A stretch of 38,030 nt of DNA from Purshia tridentata (GCA_003254885.1 QANT01000528.1:1-38030), one strand, 5' to 3'; shown: positions 22,920-34,843, counted from the stretch's first letter. Made by a program: numbers and translations. The notes: generated from the letters alone by a model not told the origin.

Positions 22920-25818
22920 TCAGCTACGAATTTGCCACATACCAGTTCTATATCCAACAGACATGAGCACAAGCTCCCAAAGCATATTTGGAATGCTCAA
23001 CGGATTCACCTTTGATCCAGGAATCTCAGACCAGTTTACAGATATCTCACTCATTGGAACTTGAAACCATTTGCCAAGGAAAACCAACTCAACATCAAAG
23101 CACCACCTGCAGAAAATCCAAATCTGATTAGAGTCTAAAGGAGCTTTGGCCATATTTAGTCTAAAGAGTATATTTAACATAAAACATTGACCTCCCTTTC
23201 ATAAAATAAAAAAATAAAAAAAATCACATTACCTGGTTTCTAGAAAGTTATTACCAATGTTTGGTCAATTCCAATTGTAGTATTAAACTATTGATTGATC
23301 AATCACGGCTTTCCATCTATAGAATCTAAAGCGGAGTAGTTACCTGTTCAAACGGATGTTAGTGAAAAGCTTCCTTGCAGCAGCCCTAGTGAACATCTTA
23401 AAACCACACTGAGATGCATGAAGAATTCATGACAGAGTTAGTACACTATCTATGAAAAAAGGGGAAAAAACAAAACAAGGGAAAAAAATCCCAGACAATT
23501 ACCTGTGTATCTCGAATCCCAGGACCAGCAGCCAAAAGAACCACAAGATGGAAACCTTTCATCAAGAAATTGCGGTACCACTTCCTCTGAAACATTAAGT
23601 CAACTGGTTCAAATAATATACTTATAAAGTATGGATAACAAAAATTAAAATATACATATAGCAGTTAAGCAGAATTAACAAGACTAAACTGTAGCCAGAG
23701 CCTTCTCCTCAAGATGAGCACGAGAACCAAACGCAGCGACCGGGATATCAGATATTCTAAAACTTGAATTACTAGCGGATGAGCCCCCAAACTTAAATTC
23801 CTCTTTTGCAACTGCATGGATCTGGAATGAAAACATAAGGTAGTTTGTAGATGCTTTGTTAGCATTTCCCCAAGAATTGGAACTAAATTTTGAATGGTAA
23901 AAAAATGTACGAGGAGGGTATAGCTGTATGGTCAGGATTGGTACAAACCTGTTTTTCGAGTTTTTCTAGGTCATTAACCTTGGTTGCCCCATCAGCATCC
24001 AGCATTAGTAGTAGCTCGCCACGTGAATGAAGCATCCCCTGTTTTACAATGCTTTCACAGAAGTAAAAAGCTTCAATCACTAATTGTCACATATAAGGGA
24101 GAAAAGATGGACCCTTCAATAACATCAGAATATATTTACAAGGAACTGGTTTAGTTTAAACTCACTTTTCTGATAGCTTCTCCCTTTCCATGATTTTTAC
24201 CGAGAAGGATAACCCTTACATTATCCACGGTGTATTTCCTTACAAATTCAAATGCTACTCTTTTTGTCCCATCAACACTTCCATCATCAACAATTACCAC
24301 CTACCCACAAAAATAATTTTTAAGTAAAGCAAAGGAGCTGCAGAAAGAGCCAGGAATGAACTATCTTGTTGAGTGTTTTCAAATTAGTAACTATTACGAC
24401 CTCTAAATTTTTAATTACTTCAATGAAGTTCATGCATGAAGATTTAAATATCTAAGCACTTACTGGGAGGGAAAATTATCAAGTTCATCATATACTTACT
24501 CTATGAGTTAGGGTGCTAGATAAAAATAACCTTTCTCAACGTTCATTTATGAAAATTAAAATAACTCTGCATGCAAAATTGGACACTAATACAACTCTCT
24601 TTTTTGTTTGTCAAGACTAGTACAACTCACGGCTGTCAAAAACCAACTGAGATGATCTAGGAAATGAAAGAAACAAAAGAGTACCTCATAAGAAAACGAT
24701 TTATCCTTTGCTGCACGTTGTTGAAGATAACTACAAAGTAAAGATATGAATATCATGACTCTATCATAAACCAATCAATTTGAACAACAAATGAAACTGG
24801 TGCAGATTCTCAGTTAAAGATGTTTAGTTCTGAATTATCTACTATAGTAACATGCAGGACAATTTGACTCTGACATAGCAAATAGGACTTCAGCAAGCAT
24901 GATGCAACTCAAAACAGTCCATGGAAGGGCCCTGTCAAGCTTCTCTTATACTTCATATCATACAAGTCTTACCTCTATTGGAAAATTATTTAAAGAAGCA
25001 ATGCCATACAACAGAACAACGATGAAAAATGAGGAATTGCGGGAAATAATAAGAATGGCATCACAGGTAGTAGCAACTTGGAGAGACAGACAGAGAGGGG
25101 ACTCTATCATACCTGCTAACTCCTAGACAGACCATTTCAAAAATGCTATTAAAAACCAAGGGTGAGTTCTCAGTCCGGTTGAGCAGATGTGAACCATCGA
25201 AATAACAAAAATAAGAAATTTCATTTTGAAGCAGAATTGAATGCAAAGAGGTATGCTTCAAGTTACCTCATGGTTTCCTCAAGTGCTACAGGAAGCCTAT
25301 GCTCTTCATTGAATGCAGGAATTATCAAAGATAAATACTTTTCCGCCGGATCGATTATCGAAGGGCAACGAACCTAAAGCAAATGCTTCCATAAGAGTTG
25401 ACTCACATATCCATTGGAAACAAAAACATTATGGCGAAATCATGTAAATTCTATATAATCTTCTGATCAACACCTACAAACGCTAATTGAAGCCAAAACT
25501 AAATCTCGAAGCATAAATAAAAAAATCACTGCAATCTATATTTATATCTGCATGTACCTGTTTCAACGATTTCGGGTCCTCGAAGATCGCGGGAGCTTCG
25601 ACATGCCTACCAAAATATAAATTAAACTTAGCAAAAAAGAAATGATCAAAAGAAGTTAAAGAAGAATGAATTGAAAAGGGGAAGGTACGCCTGCCATACG
25701 CGTGGTTGTGTCTTCTTCTATAAGCTTCGAAGAAGACTGCAGAAACGAAACCTAAGCCTACGATGAGAATGAGGCCGAGCAAGAGGTCCACCATCGTCCC
25801 TACAACTGCAAACTCCAT
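22920..25818 (-). CDS. ALG5: Dolichyl-phosphate beta-glucosyltransferase
   Basis: ALG5 makes dolichyl-phosphate-glucose from UDP-glucose at the ER for the last glucose additions to the N-glycan precursor. Ten exons are inferred: complement(join(22920..23106,23344..23408,23503..23586,23690..23821,23949..24038,24166..24300,24685..24730,25267..25373,25558..25606,25691..25818)), 340 residues. An N-terminal membrane anchor (about 9-30, LLLGLILIVGLGF) precedes a GT2-family domain. The nucleotide-binding DDG is at Asp115-Asp116 (VVIVDDGSVDGT) and the metal-binding DAD at 169-171 (MLDADGATK). The RKWYRNFLMKGFHL and RDTQCGFKMF stretches and the GYRTGMWQI tail are family-typical. Introns 2-9 are GT-AG. 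Intron 1 (25607-25690, 84 nt) appears to use a GC donor and stays open in frame if retained. An in-frame ATG at 25882-25884 would add 22 residues; I chose 25818 because the membrane anchor follows it directly. Confidence 0.95.
25607..25690 (-). other. Probable GC-AG intron 1 of ALG5
   Basis: On the - strand the border reads TATGGCAG|GCGTAC...TTGGTAG|GCATGTC. Only the GC donor keeps the downstream HVEAPAIFEDPK frame; the neighbouring GT (1 nt after GC) would shift it. The 84 nt are a multiple of three with no stop codon, so retention would insert 28 residues just after the membrane anchor. Confidence 0.6.
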
Positions 25819-25980
25819 TTTTTGATTTTCCAGGTCCAACTGGAGACGGTGGCTGTCCTTCCTCCTCAGATCAAGTAACACCAACGAGTCCTAGCACCAA
25901 CAGGACTCTAGGCCAATTTATTGTCAAGTACAAAAATTACTGCTTATATTTAGTGAAATAGGGATTAGAAACATCAACAA

Positions 25981-26053
25981 GCCCGTCTAGCTCAGTTGGT
26001 AGAGCGCAAGGCTCTTAACCTTGTGGTCGTGGGTTCGAGCCCCACGGTGGGCG
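25981..26053 (+). tRNA. tRNA-Lys(CUU): tRNA-Lys (anticodon CUU)
   Basis: A 73-nt cloverleaf without intron. The acceptor stem GCCCGTC/GGTGGGC has two G-U pairs. The D-arm is TAGCTCAGTTGGTAGAGC (A box). The anticodon loop CTCTTAA has CTT at 26014-26016. The T-arm is GTGGG-TTCGAGC-CCCAC (B box), and the discriminator base is G. CCA is not encoded, as expected for a nuclear gene. It is transcribed divergently from ALG5, beginning 163 nt upstream of the ALG5 start codon. Confidence 0.98.
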
Positions 26054-26067
26054 TATTTAAATTATTA

Positions 26068-26073
26068 TTTTTT
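26068..26073 (+). terminator. Pol III terminator of tRNA-Lys
   Basis: A run of six T starts 15 nt after the tRNA 3' end, the usual RNA polymerase III stop signal. Confidence 0.85.
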
Positions 26074-27895
26074 GGTTAAAATTTGACCCATTCCTTAATT
26101 TTCTCTTCTTTATTTTTCTTTATGGTAATACCACGTTTGATGCCAATATAGTTAATATTGAAGGTTTAATATTAATTGTTGTACACATATTATAATTTAA
26201 GTGCCCTCGTAACGTCAATTTACAGTTTAACATGTCTTATATTATTACCATCACTGAAAAGTAGGAAAATATGTCTAGTGTACCAAACACAGGCATATTT
26301 ACAGGCTTCCAATTTAAGCAACACTGCTATCAACAAGACCTGCTTTGTGAGTTGCTTTTCTCTCTTTTTCATAAGAAATTAATAGACAAAACTGATAATT
26401 ACCTTGCTTCCTTCAAATTTTTGTGTTTGTGTAGTTGTTTGCAACTTGTATTACTTGTACGTTGGCACATTTCACCAGGTTTAGGCCTACCAATATGAAT
26501 AATTCCCACACGTTTGTGAAGGAGCTTTCAGTGTAGATGTGGTTAAATCACAGGAGACAGCACCAGCAACACCACCTACCATGCATTTAGAAATCTGTAC
26601 TCTCTGTATATGAAAGATTGGATATAATATATTGTGGTGGTGCACCATGTCCTGTACTAATTATGAGCCCAACACAGAGGCACTGTTGCACACTTATTAC
26701 CCCACGCATATGATGTAAATGAAATCGTATATACACACAGTGATGTCCATGATTCTTTTGGAAAAAAAGGTAGTTGGGATGGGCCTTATCTCAGGGAACG
26801 GCCATGATTAAAGCCACAAGAATGAAATTTAATGTTCGGAAAAGAAAAAAAGAAAAAGAAAATGGGGTTTCCTTTTTCCCTCATTTTCTTGGACCATAAA
26901 GCTTTGGAAGAGGTAGAGAAATTGGCCCTTCACCCTTCACCCCACTACCCCATTTCTCTGCTTTTTCCATCATGCCAAACAGACCTTTCACTAACCATCC
27001 TCATCTGTCATCACATCCCCATCCATATATACATCATCATTCATGCATGCACATCCTTCATTTGTTTAACAACAATTAATACTATATTAGTTTATTGATT
27101 TCTCACTCACATATAGAGCTTTTGAGTACATACATTTTAATTTATTTTTAGGAACCTTTTAAGCTCTCAAGGAATTTTGCCATTATAATATGTTATATAC
27201 TAATATAACACCAGAGCTTTGCTCTAAACCAATGGGCGGGATGTGGCTGTGTAGCTTTGATGTTTGGTTCACGGGAGGGTTAAACATAAATCTGGGCACA
27301 ATTTACTAAGAAAATAGTGTCAGAATGAGCATATATATAGTTGAAGGTACTAATGCCATAAATTTTGCTGCAGAAGTTCTTCCACGCCATACATATAAGT
27401 ATAGTACCCCTGATCTTTTTGAGCTAAATTATGAAATGATAGGACTTCTTTAACGACCTAGATGGAATTGATGGACATAACAATTAATGAGTGAATGAAA
27501 TTCAAGTTTGAGTCTTGGTTTGGAAACAGAAAAAATAATAATAATAATGAACATGGTTTTAATTAGAATATAACAGAGTTGTGAAATCTATGGCAAAGAC
27601 TGTCACTTACCTCATCTTCAGATGTCCAGCAGCATGTGCCACGCTGCAAATGCACAGAGACATGAACATATAGGAAAGCTCAATTCACTGTATGTAACAG
27701 AATTCCAAATTATTAATACTAAAATACAATTTTCTGAATTTCAAAGAAAAAGAAAGAGAAAATAACAAAAACAAGATCTTCAACAAATTAACCAATTCCC
27801 CCATCATAATACAAAAAAGGAGTCAACCCAATTAAGCAAAAGCCTAACGAAGATGATGAAGTTGATAATAGTGATGAAAAAAGATTAAAACTTTG
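26074..27895. other. Intergenic region, no clear gene
   Basis: AT-rich, with scattered short open frames that look like chance. A 33-nt segment at 27611-27643 has exon-like splice borders on the - strand (see findings). No transposon ends were recognised. Confidence 0.55.
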
Positions 27896-28576
27896 CTAGT
27901 GAGCCATGGCCACAGGAGGGGCAAAGCTAATGGTTCTCTGGTTGGGCATGGCAAGCATAGCAGTGTGGTCCAAGAAATCCTGAAGAGCCACCACAGACTG
28001 TAGTATTGTTCTGAGATCATCAGCAGTTGAGAAGCCCAAGCTTCCCACTTGCCTAACCGCATACACATAGAAAGTTATACACCCTTTCCTGAATTTGAAC
28101 CTTGCCATCTCACACCCACTTAGGCCTCTGATTAGCCGCTTGTTCACTTCACCAAGTGGTATCTCCGGCGGCCAAACCCGGTCCACAGCAGTCTTCAGGG
28201 CCTCGGTTTCGAAAACAAAGAGAACCACTTTGGATTTCTTGGTGCCAAGGCCTAGTGTGAGTGTGTGCCAGGCATGGTGTGCCAGGATTGTGAAGTTTGT
28301 GGGCAAGAAAGCTGTGGTTGAAGGAAAAGGCAGCTTATTGTTGTTGTTGGCTTTGTTGTTAATTGCTGCAGGTGGGAATGAGAGGATTTGAAGAAGCTCC
28401 AAAGGCCTTGCACGCCTGATTGTGAATGATTTTACAATGAATTGGCCTCCAAAACGCAGGCCCTTTACCTCAGAGCTTGGCTTGAAAGAGAAATCTGATG
28501 TTTTTGTGGTTTGGTCATTTGGGTGTTGGTGTTTTTGCTTCTTGTTCTTGTAACTCTTCTTCTCTTTTTCTCCCAT
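27896..28576 (-). CDS. Plant-type protein of unknown function (226 residues)
   Basis: This is a single-exon open frame of 226 residues starting at the ATG in CTCCCATGG (-strand context CCATGGGAG). I used this start rather than an in-frame ATG 47 codons upstream, because the upstream stretch is low-complexity and looks like leader. Residues 1-35 are Lys/His/Gln-rich and probably disordered. From about 38 (KGLRFGGQFIVKSFTIRRARPLELL) the protein looks folded. Notable parts are LPTNFTILAHHAWHTLTLGLGTKKSKVVLFVFE (about 91-123), WPPEIPLGEVNKRLIRGLSGCEMARFKFRKGCITFYVYAV (about 135-174) and a helical tail with LRTILQSVVALQDFLDHTAMLAM. No signal peptide, membrane segment or known catalytic motif is visible. 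The even codon use and ordered composition argue for a real gene. I have the impression that similar proteins exist in other plants but cannot name the family. Confidence 0.8.
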   Translation of the reverse strand: MGEKEKKSYKNKKQKHQHPNDQTTKTSDFSFKPSSEVKGLRFGGQFIVKSFTIRRARPLELLQILSFPPAAINNKANNNNKLPFPSTTAFLPTNFTILAHHAWHTLTLGLGTKKSKVVLFVFETEALKTAVDRVWPPEIPLGEVNKRLIRGLSGCEMARFKFRKGCITFYVYAVRQVGSLGFSTADDLRTILQSVVALQDFLDHTAMLAMPNQRTISFAPPVAMAH

Positions 28577-30847
28577 GGTCTGTGGGATAATTGGGTTTTG
28601 GTGGTGCTGGTGGGTTTTGTTTGTGACTTTGTGTATGTATGATAACAAAACCAATCTAGAGCTTTTGATATATGGTATATTTGTGTTGGGGTTTTTCTTT
28701 TGAAAGATTATAGTCAAAAAGTGGGTTAACCATGATACATATATTTGATTAATGACCTTTATTTTATTTGAAGAGCAATAAAAAAATTATATATAATGGA
28801 ATGGCTGATGATGTTGCCACTTCATCTTTTCTCTCTTTATCTTTATATGGGGACCCAATGAAGCCTATTCCTTTTCTATATGCATGATGCTGCCAAAGCT
28901 GAGAATGTATATGTATTCTTTACCTGTATGATGTGAACATTCTTACAAGATGATGTTCATGCAAATTGGAATAGGTCATGTTGGTCCATGAAGAAAGGAT
29001 TTAACTCACCACAATAGATGGCAGGGATTTTGGAAGGACACCATACTGATCTATTAAAAGGCTTCACCTGCTTGGCCAAAAAAAAAAAATGCTTCACCTG
29101 ATTTCTCTCCTAACCAAAAGGCATGCAGTAGATCTCTTCTCCTTTGTCAGAGTTCAAAAAACATAACATGTGCAACTATAAGGAAGATTTTGGGTTAACA
29201 AACTAATGATAATTAACCTCTAAGTTTGTTAAATGAGCTCAATAACAGAGAGTTGGGACCACATTTTGGAGACCCATCCAATCATAATTGCACCCATTTG
29301 CTCAAATTCATTTATCAAACGCCTAACATGCATCAAGTATAATGCAATATCCACATAGACATGGACAGTTTGCTTAAAAACACTAAGCAATGCCAATAGG
29401 GCGCTAGAGGGAAGGTCTTTGTTTAATGGAGATTATTTAACAGAAAAGGTGTATTTTCCAATTGATCGTATCTTCTCTAAACTTTTCTAATTATGGAAGA
29501 GGCTAGTTAACATAAAGTTTAAAAATCAATGTTTATTGGAGAAATAGGGTATGGTTGCCTCATATATAAGTATAACTCAACTGACAACCCAAAAGTCTTC
29601 CAATTAAAGTGGTTTCCTTCCAAAGCCACCGTTGGCTTTAATCAATTTCATGGGAAAGATATGGTAGACTAGAGGTTTCAAGGTGACCAACTAAAAAGCA
29701 ATAACACTTGGAAGAACAAGAAACAGAGGAGGGGGGCCTAGCAACATTAATTTTCAGAGGTTTGCCACTTCGAATTAAGGTTTATAAAGAGTACAACAGG
29801 TGTATAAATATTTACAAAAAATATATAAAATTAAGGCTCAAATGGGATTATGGAAGTCTAACTGTCATTGTTGAATTTTGTATCAACTTTTTAAGAAAAA
29901 AAGAAAAAGTAAAAATATGTATGTGTGGATGTGATTCCTCCTTAGTAATTAAAATCTGGCTCAGACCAAATAATATAGGATGGATGGTTTGAAGGGAGAG
30001 ATCCTAAATTCCAATCTTCAACTGAGAAAAAACCAAATGTATGAAATTGCAGCAGACTGAAATGCTACATTAAGATTTGTGTGGCATATGTCCATCATAC
30101 TGTTTACTAGGATCAAATTAATGTATATATATATTTCAATAATTTGAAACTTAATAGTATATATTTATATTCTCTGTATCAAATTAATGTCTCAAATAAT
30201 ACATTGGATATAATTTTATACCTTAAGATTGTGTAGACCCTCATTTTTTTCATTGTGTTTGTAAATTGCAATAGTTCCCAGCACCAGGAATTTGGCATTG
30301 ATAGTAAGTAGCTATGAATCTCCTTTGTTGGAGAAAATGATGAGGGAGGGTATAGTTAATATGATTCCAATAAAGTCACCTTATATTAATTGAGACTTAC
30401 CAAAGAAGCATTTTGTGTCTGCCCCCTGCTTAAATCACAAGAAACCAACCAAAAAATCATCAAAACCAGCAAACAAATTGGCTACTTGCATATATACTGT
30501 TCATGGTGTTCTGCATATTGTTCTATTTCAATGACCAACTTGAAACAAAACATGGGCAAGGCCAATTTTTAGCAATTTCTTACTTCTTCGATAACGTTTT
30601 TTTATTTTTGTTCTGTCTCCAAAATATCATGGAAAAAAAAAAGGAACAAGAATGCTAAACAGGAGTAGAAATGTTTTGGACTCACCAACATATAGATATA
30701 GGTAGGGCTTGAACTATGAACATGGATTGAAAAAGAGTGTGCAACTTCTTAGTTATTTAAGTACTTTAGGATAGCTTTGGATGTTAGTCTTCGACATTAT
30801 AATAGTTCATTCATAGCAAATGAATGCATTTGTTATGATTCATATAA

Positions 30848-30885
<38 letters not shown>

Positions 30886-31292
30886 ACTTCAAAATGCACT
30901 CTGCAGGTTGGGTGTTGCTTTCAGGGCTTTTTGGTTTGTTATCATGTTTTTTTACTACCCATAATTAAGTAATTGAAATATTAATTATGTACTTAAATTT
31001 TCCCAATTAAAGCTTTATATAACTTCAAGTTATGACCCTCACTGCCTTGGTGCATGCCAAGTATATGAAGAAAATTACTTCAACTAGAGTGGATCAAGAG
31101 CTCTTTTAATATTTGTTTCATATTTTGTTTTAAACGATTAAGAAAGAGCTCACAGTCACATCAATTAAGCCCTTCTCAAATCACTTAACACAATGTAAAA
31201 TAATTAATTTGCAAGATAACCACCACCAACGTCCCACAAAAAAAAAATTATGGTTAATTAACACCATGCATTTTGGCGTCCTCTTCTCCTTC
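28577..31292. other. Intergenic region upstream of the 226-residue gene
   Basis: AT-rich, about 2.7 kb. The first part is the promoter of the - strand 226-residue gene. From about 30540 the sequence is the 3' flank of glucanase A and is duplicated near 33905. An AG/GA microsatellite lies at 30854-30882. A 94-codon open frame at 29708-29992 has low-complexity composition and is not supported. Confidence 0.55.
30854..30882 (+). repeat. (AG)n microsatellite
   Basis: A 29-nt uninterrupted AG/GA run in the 3' flank of glucanase A. The duplicated position near 34330 (ATACAGAGAATAAC) has only a very short version, so it expanded after the duplication or was lost in the other unit. Confidence 0.95.
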
Positions 31293-33151
31293 TCAAGCAT
31301 TGTATATGCACGCGCCGCGGCTCGGGTCAGTGACGGTGACTTGTCCAGTGCCAGCGAAATCACAGTTGAAGGCCTGGTGGCCGTACTTCTGATAGTAAGC
31401 ATTCATGAGGTAAGACGCACGCGCCCTGATGTCGTTGTTAAAGCAAGCGCCACCCGGGTTGATGGGATTGCAGTCCACGCCCTTGCCGCAGACGTAGGCT
31501 ATGTTGGCCTGCAAAGCTTGTTGGCTAGCCCATGCTTTCGCTACGCACCACTGCTTGCGTCCTGCTACAGGTCTTCTTCCTCTACCTGGTCTACTGGGTC
31601 TGCTTGGCTGTGCACCTCCCTGTATCATACAACAATTCAGTATAAAGCCCAATAATTGTGTGGATTGGAAACCCAAATATGTGTGAGACAAATAATTGAA
31701 ATGGGCCTTGGTCCACTTATGCTTGTGGTCTCTGTAACGAAAATAACACATGATCTTGTAAATACAAGTATTTTAGAAATTAAGATTTTTTGGCTATTAT
31801 TAATTACTATCTAAAATTTTTGAGGGTATTGAAGCATATCATAATATGTTTTGTATGAGTTTAATTACCTCACTAGTATACAGCTTGGGTCTAACATAAA
31901 TACACGGTTAGCACATAAGTTATTAAATCGCATGATTAATAAATATGAAACGCAAGTTATATACCACCCGTGCATGGAAAAACGAGTGTGCATGTGGTTC
32001 AAAAGTTGAGTATCAATACCAACGGTATTGTACAAGAATCCAGAAAACAAGACAATATTTTAACGCAAGACGACGCGAAGCATGTGACCAACACTGAGAG
32101 GGGTAAAATGGGGAAAAGAAAATTAGGAACCAACCTGTTGATTGCGCATGATCCCGGCATTGTAAACCGGAGTCATGTCCGGGCGGAACAGTCCCCAGTT
32201 CTTCTCAGCGAGTGGACCGGGTTTTTGGTTCTCATTGAACAAGGCAAAGATGTAGGTCTCGATCTTCCGGTTTGGCATCAGAGGAGTACCCTTGCCCGAC
32301 TCAACGTGCTTGATCAAGTTACCGTTATAGTCCAACGCATTCTGAATCGAGCAAACCGGGAACTCACAAGCCGAAGGCCAGCCGGTCTCTGCCGCCACCA
32401 ATTCCACGTCACCGAACCCGATTGCCCTCGCAGCAGAGTGAACAGCGTCCATTAGGCCATCGAACATGTTGGTGTATGTTTTCCTTGTGAATCTGTCGTA
32501 CACGCCCTTGTTGGGTCTGAACAGCGCGTAGGCCTCCTTCTCCGGGGACCAACCGAAGAACGGGTACGGGTTGACCATGAAGGGTGACTTGGTCTGGCGG
32601 TGGAACAGCAGCATGGATGCCAAAATGGGAATCACCTCCGGTCTGAATCGGCCCATACTCGGTGGTTCGGACGACAACATAATGCCAAGAGAGTGAGGGG
32701 TGGAGACCTTAATGTCCTTAATACCCTCGCGAAGCAAAGCCCTGTGAAGGGTTCTCATGGCGGGGACGAGGTTGGATTTAAGGGCATCGTCCCCCCAGTG
32801 AAGGACTTCATTACCCATAGCGATGTATTTGATTCGGGTCTGGGGGTAAAAAGGCTTGATGTGCTGGGCGACCCATCGGCGAGCGACACGTATATTGGTG
32901 AGGCTGGGGATATCGCCGTTGGGGACGGTGATGGTGAGAAAGATGTTGGTGTTGGCGAAGGCCTTGATGATTTCAGGGTTGACGTCGAAGATTTTGACGC
33001 GGTCGATGGTGGTTTGGGTCTTGAGGAAGTTGGCCACTTGGGCTGGCGGCGGGAGGTTGTCGGCGAGCGTGCCGTAGTTAACACCGATGGAGTAGGCGGC
33101 GGTGGCAAGCTGGAGGAGGAGAAGAAGGGAGAGGACGAGATTGGTAGCCAT
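31293..33151 (-). CDS. Glucanase A: secreted GH17 beta-1,3-glucanase with CBM43
   Basis: This is a predicted glucan endo-1,3-beta-glucosidase acting on callose-type glucan in the cell wall. The CDS is complement(join(31293..31619,32135..33151)), 447 residues. The intron (515 nt, GTTGGT...GATACAG) separates the domains. A signal peptide (1-21, ending TAAYS) precedes a GH17 domain that starts SIGVNYGTLADNLPPP. The acid/base is Glu115 (AMGNEVLHWGDD) and the nucleophile Glu255 (AAETGWPS). The family stretch FALFNENQKPGP...EKNWGLF is intact. Exon 2 encodes an unusual Arg/Pro-rich linker (about 341-365) and a CBM43/X8 domain with the six expected cysteines, starting WCVAKA. It ends GACIYNA with no hydrophobic GPI tail, so a secreted soluble enzyme is likely. 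The domain order resembles the A6/Ole e 9 type. The GH17 exon is GC-rich, giving long antisense open frames. Confidence 0.96.
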
Positions 33152-33208
33152 GTTTTTTTTGTGTCCTCTCCTGTTGTGGTGGGATTGGGTTTTGGGTAGT
33201 AGTGCAAG

Positions 33209-33216
33209 TATTTATA
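33209..33216 (-). promoter_or_regulatory. TATA box of glucanase A
   Basis: TATAAATA on the - strand lies 58 nt before the start codon. It sits inside a block (33202-33221) that is 19/20 identical to the one before glucanase B (36632-36651). Confidence 0.7.
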
Positions 33217-33221
33217 GTGGA

Positions 33222-33972
33222 CAGAAATGAATTATTTTTGCTGTTTGTTACTGAAAGATAATACGAGATGGAAGACACGTCAATGACATGGAGACACGTC
33301 GTTGGTCTAAACGAGTTTTGTCTTTTTTGGTCAAAAATAGTGTCGTTACAGGCTTACAGCTAGATTTTGTGGGTGTTGTTGATCGTTATTGCTGTTGGTG
33401 TTGGCTGCTTCACGTGTGAATTACAGAAGAGAAGTCTCTTCTGGGTGGAGTAATTAACAAGAGGAAGATAATTTGAAAACACAAATACCAAATAATGTGG
33501 CATGTGGATCAAATTATGGGTTTTGGTTTTGATACAGTATTTATATTCTCTTTATCTCATTTATGTCTATTAAGAGACACATTCCTTTAACGAAAGGTAG
33601 ATTCTTGAACTATGTTTCATTTGTTACTTTGCCTTTTGAAAAAGAAAAGTTAGATTCTTCAATTATCTTCTAAGAAAAGTTAAACGGGAAACTTATCATC
33701 GATCCCATCAATTTTTTTTCATTTTTATTAAATAATGTGTATGTAACTCTTTTTATAAAATAAAAATAAAAATTTATGTGTTATCGTAGCACTACATATA
33801 AAATTAAATTATCTCTTTTGTCCAAAATCCAAATATAAAGACCCGAAAATAAAACATGGTGATTGACATTAATCATCTAATTTCAATGATCAATGACAGT
33901 GTGGGAAACAAAACATGGGTAAGGCCAATTTTTGGTGATTGCGCACCTACAAGGTGAACTTATTTGATAACT

Positions 33973-34004
<32 letters not shown>

Positions 34005-34843
34005 TTTTTTTTTTTTTTTTTTAGTCTTTTTGAAACTTAATGGAAATGAACAAGAAAGCCAGGAGTAGAAAGATTGTGATCATCTATCAGCAAGTAACGC
34101 TTGAACTATTTATATATATGAACATGCATGGCATGAAATTACAAGTGTGCAACTTCTAATTAATTAGTTAAGGATTTTGGTTCGCTTTCGATGTTAGTCT
34201 TGGACGTGATGCCAACATCAACAAGAACTTTCAAAGCCCGTGGAGATAAAAACAAAATGAAAATCAGACATTATAATTCATCCAAAGCTAATGAATGGAT
34301 CTTGTCATAATTAATTCTTAATATATACAGAGAATAACTGCAGGGCAGTAAGATGTTGGTAATTATCTGGGGCCTTAAGTTTGTTATCATGTTATCCCAC
34401 ACAAAAATTGAGTAATTGACATCTTGATCATGCACTTAATTTTCCCTAATTAAACTTTATTTATTCAATCATTCCTAAATGACTGATTATTTAATTAAAT
34501 TTAACTACCAGCAAATCAAGAGCTTTGGTGGGTCATACTATGGGGTCGTTTTCCATCAACAATCTAAAATTTGTTAATATATTTGCATGGACGACTGCAT
34601 GCATGCATTAACAAATTTTATGAACAAGCATATATTTAATTTGAAACTATTTTGCTGATTCAAAAATTGTTTGTTTTAAAAGTTTACATTAAGAAAGTGC
34701 TGAACACAATCAATCGAGCCCTTCCCTAAATTACTAATTTCTACAAATAAAACATAATTAAGTTACACCAACAGGCGACAGCTGCACAACAATCAGCGTC
34801 CCACCAAAACAAAACAAACACTAAATTCATCATCTTTTTCCTC
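33222..34843. other. Spacer between the two glucanase units
   Basis: This is the promoter of glucanase A followed by the duplicated 3' flank of glucanase B (from about 33905). It is AT-rich. A TTTTG repeat and T24 tract lie at 33972-34022. No gene is seen. Confidence 0.6.
33972..34022 (+). repeat. (TTTTG)n and T24 tract
   Basis: Repeated TTTTG units run into 24 consecutive T. The corresponding site in unit 1 (about 30595-30612) has only a seven-T run, so this expanded after duplication. Confidence 0.9.

Larger units (their letters stand above)
30542..33221. repeat. Segmental tandem duplication, unit 1
   Basis: This is one of two direct units carrying a glucanase gene. The left edge GAAACAAAACATGGG at 30542 matches 33905 (offset 3363). 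The shared start codons are offset by 3362 and the conserved TATA block by 3430. Downstream flank stretches such as AGGAGTAGAAA, GTGCAACTTCT and GATGTTAGTCTT also match between units. The true edges were not determined. Confidence 0.8.

Noticed and set aside
25819-25884. In-frame upstream ATG extending ALG5 by 22 residues
   Set aside because: The added residues are charged and precede the membrane anchor; the start at 25818 gives the usual short N-terminus. Kept only as an alternative.
29708-29992. 94-codon + strand open frame
   Set aside because: Low-complexity Lys/Ile/Tyr-rich composition in AT-rich DNA; no family resemblance or promoter.
32600-33199. 199-codon + strand open frame opposite glucanase A
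   Set aside because: Same antisense effect; a Gly/Val/Asp-rich composition with no recognisable domain.
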